From Immundisolibacteraceae bacterium (GTDB lineage: Bacteria; Pseudomonadota; Gammaproteobacteria; Immundisolibacterales; Immundisolibacteraceae), in assembly GCA_019090185.1 (NCBI GenBank), contig JAHRWJ010000325.1, forward strand, positions 1 to 7,469: a stretch of DNA of 7,469 nt. The letters are read 5' to 3'. Below the pieces are notes generated by a model. It made no database searches and was not told where the DNA came from. It was given only the letters and a program-made list of their open reading frames with translations. Below, piece by piece: positions 6,436-7,469 of the stretch (position 1 is the stretch's first letter; each line of letters begins with the position of its first letter). The translations under genes were made by a program, and so were the position numbers.

Positions 6436-7434
6436 CTATTCCAGCCCAAGCATCTTAATGGCATTGCCAGAATAGATTTTTTCACGTTCTGCGGGCGGAA
6501 TCGCCAGCGATTCAATACTGGCAATCGCCTCTTCATTGAAAATCCGACCACCGACCGTGTCAAACGGGGTATCGGTGCCAAACAGCAGTTTTTCTGCACC
6601 AAAAAACGCATAGGCTGCAGCCATACCACCAATCGAACCCATCAGCGCGGTATCGTTGTAGAACATCCGGTAGTAATCCAGAATCGGTTTTTTCAGGTTT
6701 TTATAGGTATCGCCCAGATTTCCCATGTGATCAAACAGCGGATAAACCAACTCTATGCGTTTATCAAACGCCGGGATCATCGCACCCGCATGGTGGGTGA
6801 TGAACTTAATTTCGGGAACCCGGTCCATGACACCCTTAAAAATCAATCGAGTCATCGCCATGCTGGTCTCATAGGGCCAGCCAAAAATCTGCCAGATAGC
6901 GTATTGCGATACGTCCTCATCCAGATAATCTGCCCGCATCGGCGTGCGCGCAGGATGCAACCAGATCGGCGCATCCATCGCTTCCATGGCTTCATAAAAC
7001 GGCAGAAACTTATCCGCATCAATCGCCGAACCGGCCGCATTGGTGTAAATCAGCACCCCTTTCAGGCCCAATTCTTTGACGCAACGCTCCGCCTCCGCAG
7101 CAGCCTGTTCCATATTATTCATGGCGATGGTGCCAACTGGTAGGAAACGGCCATTCGATGCCGCACCCACTTCGGCCATCGCATCATTGGCTTTTTGAGC
7201 CAGCCGATGAGCAGCGACCGGATCGGTGATCACCTCTTCAATCGGCGGCGTTGGCAAGGTAATTACCTGCTTGTCGATGCCAAGTTCATCCATCAGCGCA
7301 ATTCGAGTGGGGATGTCCACCAGCTCAGGAATCTGCTTGGGTAAATCACGCAAATAAAAGTCGGGGCCAACCGCAGACATAAAATCTTCAAGAAAGCTCT
7401 GTGGCAACAAATGGGTAAATATATCTATCTTCAT
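6436..7434 (-). CDS. Amidohydrolase-2 family metal-dependent hydrolase or decarboxylase
   Basis: This 332-residue protein belongs to the amidohydrolase-2 (PF04909-type) TIM-barrel family, which includes aminocarboxymuconate-semialdehyde decarboxylase (ACMSD), gamma-resorcylate decarboxylase and 4-oxalomesaconate hydratase. Visible landmarks are DIFTHLLP at the N-terminus (4-11), WLHP with His160, THHAG with His214/His215, and LLFGTDTPFD (283-292) with Asp288. These match the metal and catalytic positions of the ACMSD-like group, except that the first histidine of the usual HxH pair is phenylalanine (Phe6), leaving His8. There is no signal peptide, so it is cytosolic. The substrate cannot be read from sequence: decarboxylation or hydrolysis of an aromatic or ring-cleavage product would be usual for the family. 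The ATG is well supported by an AAGGAG Shine-Dalgarno. A hairpin separates it from lepA, so it is probably a separate unit, with its promoter beyond or at the right edge. Confidence 0.88.
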   Translation of the reverse strand: MKIDIFTHLLPQSFLEDFMSAVGPDFYLRDLPKQIPELVDIPTRIALMDELGIDKQVITLPTPPIEEVITDPVAAHRLAQKANDAMAEVGAASNGRFLPVGTIAMNNMEQAAAEAERCVKELGLKGVLIYTNAAGSAIDADKFLPFYEAMEAMDAPIWLHPARTPMRADYLDEDVSQYAIWQIFGWPYETSMAMTRLIFKGVMDRVPEIKFITHHAGAMIPAFDKRIELVYPLFDHMGNLGDTYKNLKKPILDYYRMFYNDTALMGSIGGMAAAYAFFGAEKLLFGTDTPFDTVGGRIFNEEAIASIESLAIPPAEREKIYSGNAIKMLGLE

Positions 7435-7438
7435 AAGA

Positions 7439-7448
7439 TCCTCTCCTT
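7439..7448 (-). promoter_or_regulatory. Strong Shine-Dalgarno of the amidohydrolase gene
   Basis: The minus strand reads AAGGAGAGGA here, with the AAGGAG core ending 8 bases before the ATG at 7434. It is the best ribosome binding site in the window and fixes the start codon of the amidohydrolase. The remaining bases up to 7469 are too few to identify a promoter. Confidence 0.8.
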
Positions 7449-7469
7449 AACTCAATCAGAATTCCCAAA

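Noticed and set aside
6727..7143. A plus-strand open frame of 138 codons antisense to the amidohydrolase
   Set aside because: It is fully inside a well-supported gene and its translation has no recognisable domain.

Overview
This window looks like an ordinary stretch of core chromosome from a gammaproteobacterium. The evidence is the gene order, all on the minus strand: lepA, lepB, a DUF4845 gene, rnc, era, recO, pdxJ. This arrangement is typical of Pseudomonas-like and related marine Gammaproteobacteria. The protein sequences also read as gammaproteobacterial: a RecO without a zinc cluster, a short two-helix LepB and an N-terminally canonical LepA. Base composition looks close to 50% GC by eye and does not change visibly along the window, and I see no mobile-element gene, tRNA, rRNA or CRISPR. 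Genus cannot be assigned from the sequence alone.

Layout in the direction of transcription (high to low coordinates): a complete metal-dependent amidohydrolase-2 family gene (7434-6436) with a strong Shine-Dalgarno sequence at the right edge; a 218-base spacer holding a perfect 17-bp-arm hairpin (6312-6347) that looks like a bidirectional terminator; lepA and lepB, joined by an ATGA overlap; a 131-base spacer with a small hairpin and no clear promoter; then five genes (DUF4845, rnc, era, recO, pdxJ) in which every junction overlaps by 4 to 20 bases, so they are almost certainly co-transcribed and translationally coupled. Two of these starts are not ATG: TTG for rnc and GTG for pdxJ. Only 22 bases follow pdxJ before the left edge.

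The genes work in translation and ribosome fidelity (LepA/EF4, and Era in 30S maturation), RNA processing (RNase III), protein export (signal peptidase I, LepB), recombinational repair (RecO) and vitamin B6 synthesis (PdxJ). The amidohydrolase is probably a separate metabolic gene that happens to neighbour them.

I did not find a new system. The observations most worth a second look are the replacement of the first metal-binding histidine in the amidohydrolase (FTH instead of HxH), an unusual longer loop lacking the usual histidine in the RNase III double-stranded-RNA-binding domain, the perfect hairpin upstream of lepA, and the lepB-DUF4845 spacer as a possible RNase III-controlled leader.
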